This document shows positions 22,192-30,533 of a stretch of DNA of 30,533 bases, one piece after another. The DNA is taken from contig CALMQK010000085.1 of NCBI GenBank assembly GCA_937872085.1, positions 1-30,533 of the forward strand, read 5' to 3'. The notes under the pieces are model-generated. The model was given only the letters and a program-made list of their open reading frames with translations. It searched no databases and was not told where the DNA came from. The stretch is from an uncultured euryarchaeote (GTDB lineage Archaea; Thermoplasmatota; Thermoplasmata; UBA10834). Position 1 is the stretch's first letter. Every line of letters begins with the position of its first letter. The translations under genes and the position numbers were made by a program.

Positions 22192-23181
22192 TCAATGCCT
22201 GGGCTGCTTCTCGATCAGGCCAGGTGCCTTCACCCCTGGCGGTGTGGGCGGCGGCATCCGACTCGGTCCGAGCACTCCAGCCTGAGGCGGCAGCGGATGG
22301 ACCGGCTCCCTTGGCCTCCTCGCGCTAAGGATGGCGGCAAGTATCACTATCGCGACTGCTACCACCACCACGCCTACGATCACCGCGATGAGCGTCCCAG
22401 CTCCGGATGAGCTGTCGAACTCCTTCAGTGTGAGGAGCTTATTTGGCTGAGAATTGAGCGCATCATACCTCTTCTCGACGACGAAGTTCTGGACCTTGGA
22501 TGACCACCAGAACATGTTCCTAGCCCCGGTGCTGTCCGTCGTGGTGATCTTGAGGGTCTGGAATGTCCCGGCATCGACTGTGACGTCCTCCATCGACGAT
22601 GCGATGACCACATTGTATGTCACCAAGCGAGAGATGCCTTGAACAGTAGTTCCGTTCACGATCGTGGTTGTGTTGAGGGTGATGCCTTCGGTCCAGGTGT
22701 CACCAGGACTGGTAGTCGCAGGGTCGAACTTGGACAGGCAGGGCGGCGTGTAGGTCGTAGTGATTTCCGTCTGCATCCTCGCGAGTAATTGTACCGGCGC
22801 TGATCCGATCGAGATGTTGGTCCACTGAAGCAAGTCCTCCCTTATCGTCGACATTCCGCCCCTGCTCTCGTATCGCGCGCCCCCGAGGACCGTAGAAACC
22901 GAGTAGGGGGCGCCAAACAGGGTGGAAGAGGCAGATAGATTACCGCTGATCGTCAGTATGTCAGCATCATACGAGACGCCGCTAGCCATTACCGAATCCT
23001 GTCCACTGAGCGAGTACGTGACTGTCCCAGTCGCGTTCAGACCGGCGATCGTCATAGAGGCATCATAGGTCCAGAACTGTCCGCGAACACGTTCGATCGC
23101 GGAGACCGGAAACGCGCTCGTGATGAAGACGAAGACCAGCAACAATGCCACGACGGATGGGGACATGCTTAGCGATTTCAA
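22192..23181 (-). CDS. Secreted, C-terminally membrane-anchored protein of unknown function
   Basis: The 329-aa precursor has a signal peptide (VALLLVFVFITSAFPVSA, cleavage near residue 28). A beta-rich Ser/Thr-rich outer domain follows, and a membrane helix near 262-287 (LIAVIVGVVVVAVAIVILAA). The tail is Pro-rich and cytoplasmic (about 40 residues, PLPPQAG and MPPPTPPG). The start is TTG at 23181 with GGAAGG seven bases upstream; an ATG at 23166 is possible. A TATA-like GGTATATCG lies at 23233-23242. I do not recognise the outer domain. Its layout resembles the surface protein at 14411-15577, but I see no clear sequence similarity between them. Confidence 0.78.
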   Translation of the reverse strand: MKSLSMSPSVVALLLVFVFITSAFPVSAIERVRGQFWTYDASMTIAGLNATGTVTYSLSGQDSVMASGVSYDADILTISGNLSASSTLFGAPYSVSTVLGGARYESRGGMSTIREDLLQWTNISIGSAPVQLLARMQTEITTTYTPPCLSKFDPATTSPGDTWTEGITLNTTTIVNGTTVQGISRLVTYNVVIASSMEDVTVDAGTFQTLKITTTDSTGARNMFWWSSKVQNFVVEKRYDALNSQPNKLLTLKEFDSSSGAGTLIAVIVGVVVVAVAIVILAAILSARRPREPVHPLPPQAGVLGPSRMPPPTPPGVKAPGLIEKQPRH

Positions 23182-23232
23182 TAGTAGACCTTCCTAGCTC
23201 CGCCTTGTCTTCGCAATAATCCTCTGAGTCCC

Positions 23233-23242
23233 GATATACCTT
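23233..23242 (-). promoter_or_regulatory. Predicted TATA box for the surface protein/thioesterase pair
   Basis: The minus strand reads AAGGTATATCG around here. Initiation near 23211 gives a leader of about 30 bases with the GGAAGG site. It lies in the 232-base gap 23182-23413, which also holds a TATA-like ggtattaag at 23317-23325 for the divergent winged-helix gene and no further gene. Confidence 0.4.
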
Positions 23243-23413
23243 TCTCCAGACGACATGCGTCCCGCGCCCAGGAGCCTGCTGGCCGGCCATCATCCCAACC
23301 CATCATCTTTAGGAGAGGTATTAAGAACGAAAACTCAAATGTGGCACCCGATGACGCCTCGCACCCGGTTGCGAACAGCCGGAAGGACGGGCGGTCACCA
23401 GGGATGATCAACC

Positions 23414-23638
23414 ATGCCGGAAGGATTATCGATGTGGGCCGAGAAGGTCTACAACGCGATGAAGAGCGCGGGACTAGATAGCGAAGAGAAGATGGCCAAT
23501 GCCGACAGGATCGTCGGTCTCACCAAAGCCCCGAAGAACTTCGTGCTCAGGGCTCTGGACGAGCTTCAGTCCAAGGGCCTAGTGAAACGAAAGGCTCGTG
23601 AAAAATCGGCAGGCTACCATCTCATTCAGAAGCAGTGA
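23414..23638 (+). CDS. Small winged-helix DNA-binding protein
   Basis: The 74-aa protein consists of little more than one winged-helix domain. Helices cover WAEKVYNAMKSAG and SEEKMANADRIVGLT. The recognition helix is KNFVLRALDELQSKGLVKRK, and the wing ends with KSAGYHLIQKQ. It probably regulates transcription or binds nucleic acid; the target is unknown. The ATG at 23414 is used because the upstream frame is closed by a TGA just before it. It stands 121 bases upstream of the TrpRS gene, which has its own TATA box. Confidence 0.72.
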   Translation: MPEGLSMWAEKVYNAMKSAGLDSEEKMANADRIVGLTKAPKNFVLRALDELQSKGLVKRKAREKSAGYHLIQKQ

Positions 23639-23720
23639 GATTTCGTGTTTTCGCGAACTCCCGGGAGCGCCTCCGGTGGCTCCTTGGACTCCATCTGGCT
23701 ATTCCGGGGCCACAGCAAGA

Positions 23721-23729
23721 CATATAGTA
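23721..23729 (+). promoter_or_regulatory. Predicted TATA box for trpS
   Basis: The sequence catatagta is centred about 35 bases before the ATG at 23760, predicting a leader of about nine bases. It supports that ATG over the longer open frame beginning at 23598, which overlaps the winged-helix gene. Confidence 0.5.
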
Positions 23730-23759
23730 TCGGAAGGTCTAACCCTGCGTGAGCCACAG

Positions 23760-24878
23760 ATGACCAATGAATTCGAGGTAACGCCCTACAGAGTCTCCGG
23801 CGAGATCGACTACGACGTGCTCATCGAACGGTTCGGGACGAAGAGGATCGACGAAGCCATGCTGAAGAGGCTCTCGAGGTACGGTCCCCTTCATCCGATG
23901 CTTAGAAGGGGGCTCGTGTACTCTCAGAGGGACCTTGACTGGCTACTGAACGAATACGACAAGGGCAACAAGTTCTCGCTGTACACTGGCAGAGGACCCT
24001 CGGGACCCGTCCACCTCGGCCACCTGATACCGTGGGCATTCTCGAGATACCTGCAGGACACCTTCAAGGTGAAGATGTGGTTCCAACTCACGGACGATGA
24101 GAAGTTCATGTTCTATGACCACCTCACACTCGACGAGACCAAGAAGTGGGGGTACGAGAACGCCTTGGACTTCATAGCGCTCGGCTTCGACCCAGAGCTG
24201 ACGAAGATATTCCTCGACACTGAGTACATCAAGACGATGTATCCGCTCGCGGTCAGGGCGGCCAAGAAGATCACCTTCTCGACGATCCGAGCGGTGTTCG
24301 GCTTCGACAATTCTTACAACATCGGCAGCATATTCTTCACGAGCATCCAGACAGTGCCGTGCTTCCTGGAGTCCGTCGAGCAGGGGAAGAAGATCCCATG
24401 CCTCATCCCGTGCGGGATCGACCAGGACCCCCATTTCAGGATAACCAGGGACATAGCGGAGGGGCTCGGGTATTACAAGCCAGCGCTCATCCACTCCAAA
24501 CTCATGCCTTCATTGGCCGGTCCCGAGAAGATGTCCACCTCAGGGAATAGGGAGATGGCCATCTTCACGATAGATGACAAGAAGACGGTCAAGAGAAAGA
24601 CGTCAAACGCCTTCACCGGAGGCCGGGTCTCGGTCGAGGAGCAGAGGAAGCTGGGAGGACAGCCCGAAGTTTGTTCTGTCCACGCCTACTTCAATTACTT
24701 CTTCGAGTCGGACGATGCGAAGATCCGGGAGATGTACGACGAGTGCCGGGCGGGGAAGATACTCTGCGGGGAATGCAAGGAGCGGCTCTTCGAGAAGGTG
24801 TGGAACTTCCTGGAAGTGCACCAGAAGAAGAGGCTGGAGGCGAAGAAGGTTCTGGACGACTTCTTCGTCAGGGATTGA
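23760..24878 (+). CDS. trpS: Tryptophanyl-tRNA synthetase, archaeal/eukaryotic type
   Basis: This class I synthetase has 372 aa and charges tRNA-Trp. The HIGH-type motif is GPVHLGHLIP, preceded by YTGRGPSG as in archaeal and eukaryotic TrpRS. The KMSKS-type loop is PEKMSTSG. Other family segments are QLTDDEKF, IPCGIDQDPHFRITRDIA and KRKTSNAFTGGR. The C-terminal region with CGECKERLFEKVWNFL completes the anticodon-binding domain. The ATG at 23760 follows a TATA box at the right distance. The TrmO-like gene begins about 28 bases downstream, and the two are probably co-transcribed. Confidence 0.97.
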   Translation: MTNEFEVTPYRVSGEIDYDVLIERFGTKRIDEAMLKRLSRYGPLHPMLRRGLVYSQRDLDWLLNEYDKGNKFSLYTGRGPSGPVHLGHLIPWAFSRYLQDTFKVKMWFQLTDDEKFMFYDHLTLDETKKWGYENALDFIALGFDPELTKIFLDTEYIKTMYPLAVRAAKKITFSTIRAVFGFDNSYNIGSIFFTSIQTVPCFLESVEQGKKIPCLIPCGIDQDPHFRITRDIAEGLGYYKPALIHSKLMPSLAGPEKMSTSGNREMAIFTIDDKKTVKRKTSNAFTGGRVSVEEQRKLGGQPEVCSVHAYFNYFFESDDAKIREMYDECRAGKILCGECKERLFEKVWNFLEVHQKKRLEAKKVLDDFFVRD

Positions 24879-24906
24879 GCGGGGACCTGATCGTCTGAAG
24901 TGGAAG

Positions 24907-25284
24907 TTGAGGGCGATTGCTACTGTCTCGAACGACATCAGGGAGACACCCGATGACTGGGGCAAGGTCACGTCCAAGCTGGTCTTCAGGAAGGTCTACA
25001 TCGACGGCCTGTACAAGCTCTCCCATTTCAGACATATCTGGGTCATCTTCGGATTCCACAAGAGCCGTGAGACGCGGATGAAGATACACCCGATGCATGA
25101 TCCAGCAAAGCCGTTGGTCGGTGTTTTCGCAAGCCACTCTCCGACCAGGCCGAACAAGATAGGTCTCACGCTGGTCGAGCTCGTTTCCGTGCGAAAGAAC
25201 ATCGTCACCGTCCGGGGCCTGGACGCGTTCGACGGCACCCCGGTGTTCGACATCAAGCCGTACGAGAAAGAGATCGACTATTGA
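24907..25284 (+). CDS. TsaA/TrmO-like tRNA methyltransferase
   Basis: About 125 aa from the TTG at 24907; the longer open frame upstream is only a shadow inside trpS. The TsaA-domain signature is clear: LYKLSHFRHIWVIFGFHK, then GVFASHSPTRPNKIGLTLVEL and GLDAFDGTPVFDIKPY. Members of this family (TrmO) methylate N6-threonylcarbamoyladenosine at position 37 of certain tRNAs using S-adenosylmethionine. The company of trpS and pheS agrees with a tRNA role. No strong ribosome binding site marks the start, so a CTG at 24895 or another nearby codon remains possible. Confidence 0.85.
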   Translation: MRAIATVSNDIRETPDDWGKVTSKLVFRKVYIDGLYKLSHFRHIWVIFGFHKSRETRMKIHPMHDPAKPLVGVFASHSPTRPNKIGLTLVELVSVRKNIVTVRGLDAFDGTPVFDIKPYEKEIDY

Positions 25285-25306
25285 GTACCCAGACCCCTCC
25301 GGAAAA

Positions 25307-25314
25307 GTACATAA
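25307..25314 (+). promoter_or_regulatory. Predicted TATA box for pheS
   Basis: The sequence gtacataa is centred about 30 bases before the ATG at 25340, which predicts a transcript with almost no leader. Confidence 0.45.
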
Positions 25315-25339
25315 GCGGTTCTTCCGATGAGGCCCTGGA

Positions 25340-26866
25340 ATGTCAGATAGAGACGTCGTGGAGCAACTCAGCTACTTCGAGAAGAAGGTCCTCAAGGCCC
25401 TCAACGAGCTGAAGCGGGCCAGCCCCGAGGAGATACGGCGAAAGAGCGGGCTCGAGCTGCTCGTCGAGGTGATGAACGCCTCTTCTTGGCTGCATGCCAA
25501 GGGCCTAGTGAAGATAGACGAGAGCATCACGAAGAGCTACTCGCTGATGAACCCACAGGTGGCGACAAGGCCGCTCCAAGAGAAGGTAGCCCTGGATATC
25601 CTCCTGAAGCACCTGAACGGAAAAGGCTCGATGGCCGACTTGAAGCGCAGCGGGAAGCTCTCTAACGAGGATATCTCCATCGCCCTTGGCTGGATTAGGA
25701 AGAAGGGCTGGGGGGTCGTGTCGAAGGACGGCGCGGACACGATAATCACGGTCACCGAGAAAGGCAAGGAAGCGGTCCATAAGAAGGGTGAGGACGAGCT
25801 CCTGATTGAGAGGATGGCAAGGGGCGATGTCTCCGAGACGGAAGCGGACAAGGATATCCTAGAGTCGCTCAAGCAGCGCAAGGACATCGTGAACGAGCGA
25901 CACATCAGCTCGAGGTTCATATCGCTGACAGAACAGGGCGCGAAGCTAGCAGCGATGCCGTTCGAGATAAGGGAAGAGGTCGCACAGCTCACCCCGGAGC
26001 TCATACAGAACGGAGGATGGAAGGATGTCGAGGTCCGGAAGTACGACGTCAAGGCCTTCGCACCGACGGTGCACGGGGGCAGAAAACACCCCCTGACCCT
26101 GCTGCTCGAGAAGACGAGGACAGTCTTCCTCAACATGGGTTTCACGGAGGTGACCGGCAACTTCGTCGAGAGCGCCTTCTGGGACATGGACGTCCTGTTC
26201 ACCGCCCAAGACCATCCGGCAAGGGAGATGCAGGACACTTTCTACGTCAAGGACCCGGCGAAGATCGATATCTCGCAGGACGAAGGGCTGATAGAGAAGG
26301 TCAAGCAGGTCCACGAGAACGGGGGGAAGACGGGCTCGTTGGGCTGGAGATACAAGTGGAGCCGGGCTGAGGCCGAGAAGGCCCTGCTCAGGACGCACAC
26401 GACCGTCAGCAGCGTCAAGTACATCGCCAAGAACCCGAAGCCTCCGTTCAAGGTGTTCACGATCGGCAGGATCTTCAGGAACGAGGCCATGGACTCGACG
26501 CACCTCCCGGAGTTCATGCAGATCGAGGGGATCGTCTGCGAGGAGGGAGCGAACTTCGACATGCTCTGCGGGCTCCTGAAGGAGTTCTACGCGCGCATGG
26601 GCGTGCCCATCAGGATCAGGCCGGGATACTTCCCTTACACCGAGCCCTCACTCGAGCTCGACATATTCTGGAACGGACAATGGATGGAGCTCGGTGGAGC
26701 AGGCATATTCAGGCCCGAGGTGACGGAACCCCTCGGCGTCAAGGAGCCCGTGCTCGCATGGGGCCTGGGCTTCGAGAGGCTGGCGATGTTGATCTGGGGC
26801 CTGAAGGACATCAGGGACATCTATGTGTCGGACATCGACTGGCTGAAGAGCATGCCTCAGATCTGA
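25340..26866 (+). CDS. pheS: Phenylalanyl-tRNA synthetase alpha subunit
   Basis: The 508-aa protein has the archaeal/eukaryotic form. About 200 N-terminal residues form winged-helix modules (FEKKVLKALNELKRASPEE, then SNEDISIALGWIRKKGWG). The class II catalytic domain follows. Motif 2 is FTIGRIFRNEAMDSTHLPEF, and motif 3 is AWGLGFERLAMLIWGL. Substrate-pocket segments are HPLTLLLEKTRTVFLNMGF, QDHPAREMQDTFY and RPGYFPYTEPSLE. It forms an alpha2-beta2 enzyme with PheT; pheT is not downstream, where a convergent gene follows after six bases, so it must be elsewhere. Confidence 0.97.
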   Translation: MSDRDVVEQLSYFEKKVLKALNELKRASPEEIRRKSGLELLVEVMNASSWLHAKGLVKIDESITKSYSLMNPQVATRPLQEKVALDILLKHLNGKGSMADLKRSGKLSNEDISIALGWIRKKGWGVVSKDGADTIITVTEKGKEAVHKKGEDELLIERMARGDVSETEADKDILESLKQRKDIVNERHISSRFISLTEQGAKLAAMPFEIREEVAQLTPELIQNGGWKDVEVRKYDVKAFAPTVHGGRKHPLTLLLEKTRTVFLNMGFTEVTGNFVESAFWDMDVLFTAQDHPAREMQDTFYVKDPAKIDISQDEGLIEKVKQVHENGGKTGSLGWRYKWSRAEAEKALLRTHTTVSSVKYIAKNPKPPFKVFTIGRIFRNEAMDSTHLPEFMQIEGIVCEEGANFDMLCGLLKEFYARMGVPIRIRPGYFPYTEPSLELDIFWNGQWMELGGAGIFRPEVTEPLGVKEPVLAWGLGFERLAMLIWGLKDIRDIYVSDIDWLKSMPQI

Positions 26867-26872
26867 GGATGC

Positions 26873-29299
26873 TCAACGCAATCCCCTGAGCTCGCTGTCC
26901 ACCCGCGCCACCATATCCTCGGCATGCAACTGATCGAAGAGCTCCTTGGAATCCTGCAAGAGGGCCTTGGCCCTGACCGGTTCACCCATCTCCTTGAGCA
27001 GAAGGCCGAGCTCCATCTTCCTCAATCCCAGGGCCCGAGGAGCGTTCGCGTTCCCCAGCGCGGCGATGCTCTCCGCATAGTACTCCTCGCTGTCGTGCAG
27101 GTTCCCGCAGGCCTTCTCCGCCATCCCGAGGTTCGCATAGGCGGCGGAGACGCCCACCTTGTCTTCCAGATCAGTCACGATATCGAGCGCCCGGAAGCAG
27201 TGCTCCTTCGCGGCCTCCACCTGCCCGGACCTGACCAGGACCTCGGCCAGTGATGTGAGGGCATACGCCTTCGACCGAGGTTGGCCGGTCTCGTCGGCCA
27301 ACCTCACGGCGTTCTCAAGATTGATCTTCGCCTCGTTGTCTCTTCCAAGTGAGGCGCTAGCCACTCCGATGTTCATGTACACGTTCGTGAGCTGGACCGG
27401 TCCGAACCCTGCAGCGCACTTCGAGAAGTGGTCGATCGCCTGCTCGAACATCCCACGGCCGATGAAGACATTCCCGAGCTCCAGGTGTGCCAAGAGCATC
27501 CCCTTGGAGTCCATCGCGGTCATGGCGTCCCTGGCGCTCCTTTCGAGCAACTCCTGGGCCTTGTCGTAGTTGCCGAGCTTCCCCTCGACCACTCCCAGCC
27601 CACGGAGCGCCTTTGAGCTGATCGCGGGATGCTCAGGACATCGGTCCATGGCCTGGGAGAACAGCCGCAAGGCATCTTCGGGGTTCCCCGTCATGCTCTT
27701 TATCTTGCCCATCTCCACCAGGGCCTCCGCGGATGAGGGGGCTTTCTCGTCGCTCGCGACCTTCTCCAGGAGGGACCACGCGACATCGTACTTGCCCACG
27801 ATGCTGGCGGCCTTGGCCTTCGTGAGGACGACGGATTGCCGATACTTCGGCTTCGAAGGCTCGAAATCCTTGATAGTCTCCCAGAGCATCTGCGCGCTCC
27901 CGTCGCCTATGAGCTCGTCGCCCATCCTCGATATCATCATCTCGGCCTCCAGCCCCCGGTTCGAGTGGACCAGATGGTACAGTCTTTCCTGCATGTCCCC
28001 TGACTTGAGGTAATGGTCCGCAGCTAGGCTGTGCCACTTGGCCTTCTCATCCTTGGTCATGAAGCTGTACACGAAATCCTTGAGGGAGGCATGTATCTCG
28101 AACCTTCCCGGGGCGATCTCGCGAAGCATCGAACCCTTCTTCGCCTGCTTCAGCTCCTTGGGCAACGCATCTGCGCTGAAAGGCGATTGGAACACGGATG
28201 CGAACTGGAGGAGCGACTTCTCCGCGTCCGGAAGCTCCGCGTAGAACTTCTCCTCAAAGAACTTGGAGACCTGCGTCTTGGCTTCCGCCGGGCTCGTCAC
28301 TGTCACCATTTCGAGGGAGAGAGGGTGCCCGTTCGTAACCCGGAACAGCTCGTCTGCGACCTTTCCCACGATCCCCCTGGAACCAAGCAACTCGATAGCA
28401 GAATCCCTGTCCAGTCCGCCCAGCTCCAGTTCGAAGACCTCCTTCTTCGCCACCACGTCCGAGCTCTCGTAGAACCTTGGCCGCGATTCCGATGTCACGA
28501 TGATCTTGGCGGAGCCGCTACTGTGCTTCAACATCTTGAGGAACTCCTGCAGGCCCTCGGAAGCGTCCACGTCATCGAACACGAACGTATAGCCGTTCTC
28601 GGCCAGTTCTTCGTTCAGGAGGAAGCTCAGCTCTCCCAGCTCGAACTTCCCTGAGGACAGGTATGAGGAGAGCTTTCGGCCGCCATTGTCATAGAAGAAT
28701 TTCCCGAGGGCGTCCGCGAAGGACTTGGTGGAGTCCCAAGGTCTTGCCGTGTACCAGAAGACCCGCTGGCCGGCAAGTCCCGAGACCAGCTTGGCCGTCA
28801 ATGTGGTCTTCCCGATACCTGCGATCCCCCTCACGGAGAGCACCTTTAGGGAGGGAAGAGCCAGGACCTGGAGGGCCGACTCGAGATCTTTCTCCCTCCC
28901 AAAGAACACCTTCACGATCGGCACGGGGGAGGATCTCCTGCTCGACCTGACCCTCGAAGAGCTAAGCTCGGGAGAGATCTTGGACGCATCCACCATGGGT
29001 GTGATACTGAACTCCTTGACGTATTGGACAACGTCGGCGGCTTTGGACTTCCCCGAGATCGTCAGGAAATAGACCTTCCTTCGGGACTTGCCCCTGCGGA
29101 CATGCGAAAGGCGTTCTTCCACGATGCCGCCCGCCTTCAGCTTCTTGAGCTCGATGGCGGCATGCGCCCTGGAAATCGAGCATGCCTGGGAGATGCCATC
29201 CTGAGTGACGTCAAACGGGGATTCGTACTTGTCCTCGTACTTCGCGTACGCGCTCAGATGGAACAGAATGCGTTCGGAAACCGTGAGTACGCCAGCCAT
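26873..29299 (-). CDS. wHTH-STAND NTPase-TPR regulator
   Basis: The 808-aa protein has three parts. Residues 1-100 form a winged helix (SQACSISRAHAAIELKKLK, then GIVEERLSHVRRGKSRRKVYFLT). About 130-335 is a STAND/NB-ARC-like ATPase with VFFGREKDLE, Walker A GIAGIGKTTL (K164), Walker B YTFVFDDVD (D242, D243), IIVTSESRPRF as sensor and the STAND GHPLSL motif at 324-329. From about 470 to the end are tetratricopeptide repeats, for example ALRGLGVVEGKLGNYDKAQELLE. STAND proteins switch between ADP-bound inactive and ATP-bound oligomeric states when the repeat region senses a ligand. With an N-terminal wHTH this suggests a signal-dependent transcription regulator. No effector nuclease or other defence domain is seen. 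The target is unknown; the MFS gene on the same strand upstream is one candidate. Confidence 0.88.
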   Translation of the reverse strand: MAGVLTVSERILFHLSAYAKYEDKYESPFDVTQDGISQACSISRAHAAIELKKLKAGGIVEERLSHVRRGKSRRKVYFLTISGKSKAADVVQYVKEFSITPMVDASKISPELSSSRVRSSRRSSPVPIVKVFFGREKDLESALQVLALPSLKVLSVRGIAGIGKTTLTAKLVSGLAGQRVFWYTARPWDSTKSFADALGKFFYDNGGRKLSSYLSSGKFELGELSFLLNEELAENGYTFVFDDVDASEGLQEFLKMLKHSSGSAKIIVTSESRPRFYESSDVVAKKEVFELELGGLDRDSAIELLGSRGIVGKVADELFRVTNGHPLSLEMVTVTSPAEAKTQVSKFFEEKFYAELPDAEKSLLQFASVFQSPFSADALPKELKQAKKGSMLREIAPGRFEIHASLKDFVYSFMTKDEKAKWHSLAADHYLKSGDMQERLYHLVHSNRGLEAEMMISRMGDELIGDGSAQMLWETIKDFEPSKPKYRQSVVLTKAKAASIVGKYDVAWSLLEKVASDEKAPSSAEALVEMGKIKSMTGNPEDALRLFSQAMDRCPEHPAISSKALRGLGVVEGKLGNYDKAQELLERSARDAMTAMDSKGMLLAHLELGNVFIGRGMFEQAIDHFSKCAAGFGPVQLTNVYMNIGVASASLGRDNEAKINLENAVRLADETGQPRSKAYALTSLAEVLVRSGQVEAAKEHCFRALDIVTDLEDKVGVSAAYANLGMAEKACGNLHDSEEYYAESIAALGNANAPRALGLRKMELGLLLKEMGEPVRAKALLQDSKELFDQLHAEDMVARVDSELRGLR

Positions 29300-29335
29300 G
29301 CCTCCACTCCCGCAACCGAAGAAACGAGAAAGGCA

Positions 29336-29345
29336 TTATTTAAAG
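29336..29345 (-). promoter_or_regulatory. Predicted TATA box for the STAND regulator
   Basis: The minus strand reads CTTTAAATAA, about 40 bases before the ATG at 29299. A leader of about 15 bases would include GGGAGTGGAGG directly before the start. Confidence 0.5.
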
Positions 29346-29381
29346 ACAATTACCACATGCAATAGGGGTGGAGAAGCCGAA

Positions 29382-30533
29382 TCATACCTTGCCATCGAGC
29401 ATCAGCGCGTCGACATGCCCTCGGTCCCGGACCATGAACAGGACGAGCGAAACGGTGAATAGACCCAAGCATCCGGATATCAGGAACGGGACATTCGTGC
29501 CGCTGAACGCCTTGAACCCCAGATCGGCGCCGTGGAACATATCCCACATGAGACCGCCCGTGGGCGCGCCTATGACGGAACCGATGTTGCTCATCGATTC
29601 GAGGACCCCTATCAACCGCCCGCGGACCCTCTCCGGGACCACGTCGGCCTGGAGAGCCCTCAGTGCCGGGCTGGAGACCTGGAACGCCATGCTACGCATG
29701 GCGAGGAACAGGACCACGAACGCCAGGACCCATCCGAAAGGGATCAAGATGGTCCCGATGAACGAGACATATCCCCCGATCACGAACATCTTCTTCTTGC
29801 CCATGTGGTCAGCGAGTCTCCCGGAAGGATAGGCCACCAGCGCTCCTAGGCCCATCGCCAGGCCGATGAGGATGGGTATGAATGTCACGCCGAGGTCAGG
29901 GAACTTGAAGATCAGGAACAGCGCCATCAGGGGGCCTATGCTCGCGAAGGAGAACCCCTCCATCGCGGCGTTCGCGTACAGCACGCGGAGGTTCCGCAGC
30001 CCCTGCTTGTCGACCCCTTTGGGATGCACCACCTCGTGGAATGAAAGCTTCGTCTCCGGTGCCCTGGGCACGTGGGTATCCGTCACGTTCTTCCACACGA
30101 GCACGAATGCGATCAGCGCGGCGATCGCGGTGAAGTAGAACGGGAACCTGTAGCTGGCGCCGAGGGAGAATCCCAGGACATCTGCAAGGCCGAACAGCCC
30201 GCCCCCGACGAAGGGGCCGATGACCATTCCAAGGTTGGACATCATCACGACCTTGCCCATGGCCCTCCCGCGCATGTGCGGCGGTGTGGAATCGATTATC
30301 AACGCCTCGCTCACCGGCCACACCATCGCGCTGGCCACGCCTTGCAAGGCCCGCACGAACAGGAGCCCGACCCACGTGTTGGGGACGGTGAAGAGGATCG
30401 CAAGAATGGCGTACAAGAAGCTCCCGATCAGTATGAGCTTCTTCCTCCCGATGCGGTCGGACAGGTTGCCGAAGGGCGTCGCCAGGATCGCCCTCGTGAG
30501 GACGAACATCGAGAAGAGTATTCCGACCTGGAG
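29382..30533 (-). CDS. Major facilitator superfamily transporter, N-terminus cut by window edge
   Basis: The frame is open to the right edge: eight codons precede the first visible ATG (30509) and read as membrane helix (LQVGILFS), so the start lies outside. About 383 residues are visible. The MFS loop motif between helices 2 and 3 is GNLSDRIGRKKLILIG. The matching loop in the second half is YPSGRLADHMGKKKMFVIGG. Eleven or so hydrophobic helices can be counted. MFS carriers move drugs, sugars or small metabolites using ion gradients. The sequence is closest in feel to the drug-efflux type, but the substrate is not determinable. It ends 82 bases upstream of the STAND regulator gene. Confidence 0.9.
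   Translation of the reverse strand, partial: LQVGILFSMFVLTRAILATPFGNLSDRIGRKKLILIGSFLYAILAILFTVPNTWVGLLFVRALQGVASAMVWPVSEALIIDSTPPHMRGRAMGKVVMMSNLGMVIGPFVGGGLFGLADVLGFSLGASYRFPFYFTAIAALIAFVLVWKNVTDTHVPRAPETKLSFHEVVHPKGVDKQGLRNLRVLYANAAMEGFSFASIGPLMALFLIFKFPDLGVTFIPILIGLAMGLGALVAYPSGRLADHMGKKKMFVIGGYVSFIGTILIPFGWVLAFVVLFLAMRSMAFQVSSPALRALQADVVPERVRGRLIGVLESMSNIGSVIGAPTGGLMWDMFHGADLGFKAFSGTNVPFLISGCLGLFTVSLVLFMVRDRGHVDALMLDGKV

Noticed and set aside
24574..24906. N-terminal extension of the TrmO-like gene
   Set aside because: This part overlaps trpS in another frame and reads as Arg/Ser-rich shadow sequence. The TsaA domain begins only after 24907.
26873..29299. Antiviral STAND (Avs-like) defence gene
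   Set aside because: There is no nuclease, protease or membrane effector domain. The N-terminus is a winged helix, and the neighbours are housekeeping and transport genes.

Overview
The window reads as a chromosomal segment of a mesophilic or moderately thermophilic archaeon, probably Thermoplasmatota-related. The archaeal evidence is direct: RNA polymerase subunit RpoN in an eL18-uL13-uS9-rpoN cluster, archaeal-type TrpRS and PheRS alpha, TATA boxes about 26-30 bases upstream of several (near-)leaderless starts, and GTG and TTG starts. The phylum is an inference from gene content (STAND/TPR regulators, surface proteins with WVWV-type repeats). TAG is used as an ordinary stop for several genes (folP, hexuloisomerase, E1, Ubl, E2, the MttB homologue), so a pyrrolysine-decoding methylotrophic methanogen is unlikely.

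Layout. 1-1.7 kb (minus): truncated AmrS-type radical SAM gene and thiL. 1.8-7.0 kb (plus): LarA-type racemase, two-[4Fe-4S] CCG-domain oxidoreductase subunit, dihydropteroate synthase, and an orphan V4R-PAS histidine kinase. 7.0-11.0 kb: a patchwork of a GNAT acetyltransferase, a secreted PKD protein with one haem-c motif, and a His-tailed EamA transporter. These are separated by copies of a short sequence that matches the 3' end of the tRNA-Pro(GGG) gene at 10951-11023. 11.0-12.5 kb (minus): ribosomal protein/rpoN operon. 12.7-14.4 kb (plus): endonuclease IV-like TIM-barrel protein with a Lys/Pro tail, overlapping 6-phospho-3-hexuloisomerase. 14.4-15.6 kb (minus): membrane-anchored surface protein.

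15.6-17.9 kb (minus) is the highlight: a compact operon for a complete eukaryote-like ubiquitin-type conjugation system. Its order is E1-like activating enzyme, ubiquitin-like protein ending exactly in Gly-Gly, E2 with an HPN motif and catalytic Cys, and an Rpn11-like JAMM isopeptidase. All key residues are visible. No RING E3 is present. A second TATA box and a palindrome lie just in front of the modifier gene. An M29 aminopeptidase is upstream on the same strand.

19.1-23.2 kb: thioredoxin reductase-like flavoprotein (plus), non-pyrrolysine MttB-family methyltransferase (minus), hotdog acyl-CoA thioesterase and a membrane-anchored secreted protein (minus). 23.4-26.9 kb (plus): small winged-helix protein, TrpRS with a TrmO/TsaA-like tRNA methyltransferase, and PheRS alpha. 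26.9-30.5 kb (minus): wHTH-STAND-TPR regulator and an MFS transporter cut by the window edge.

Gene families were assigned by reading motifs in the translations; no database search was run.
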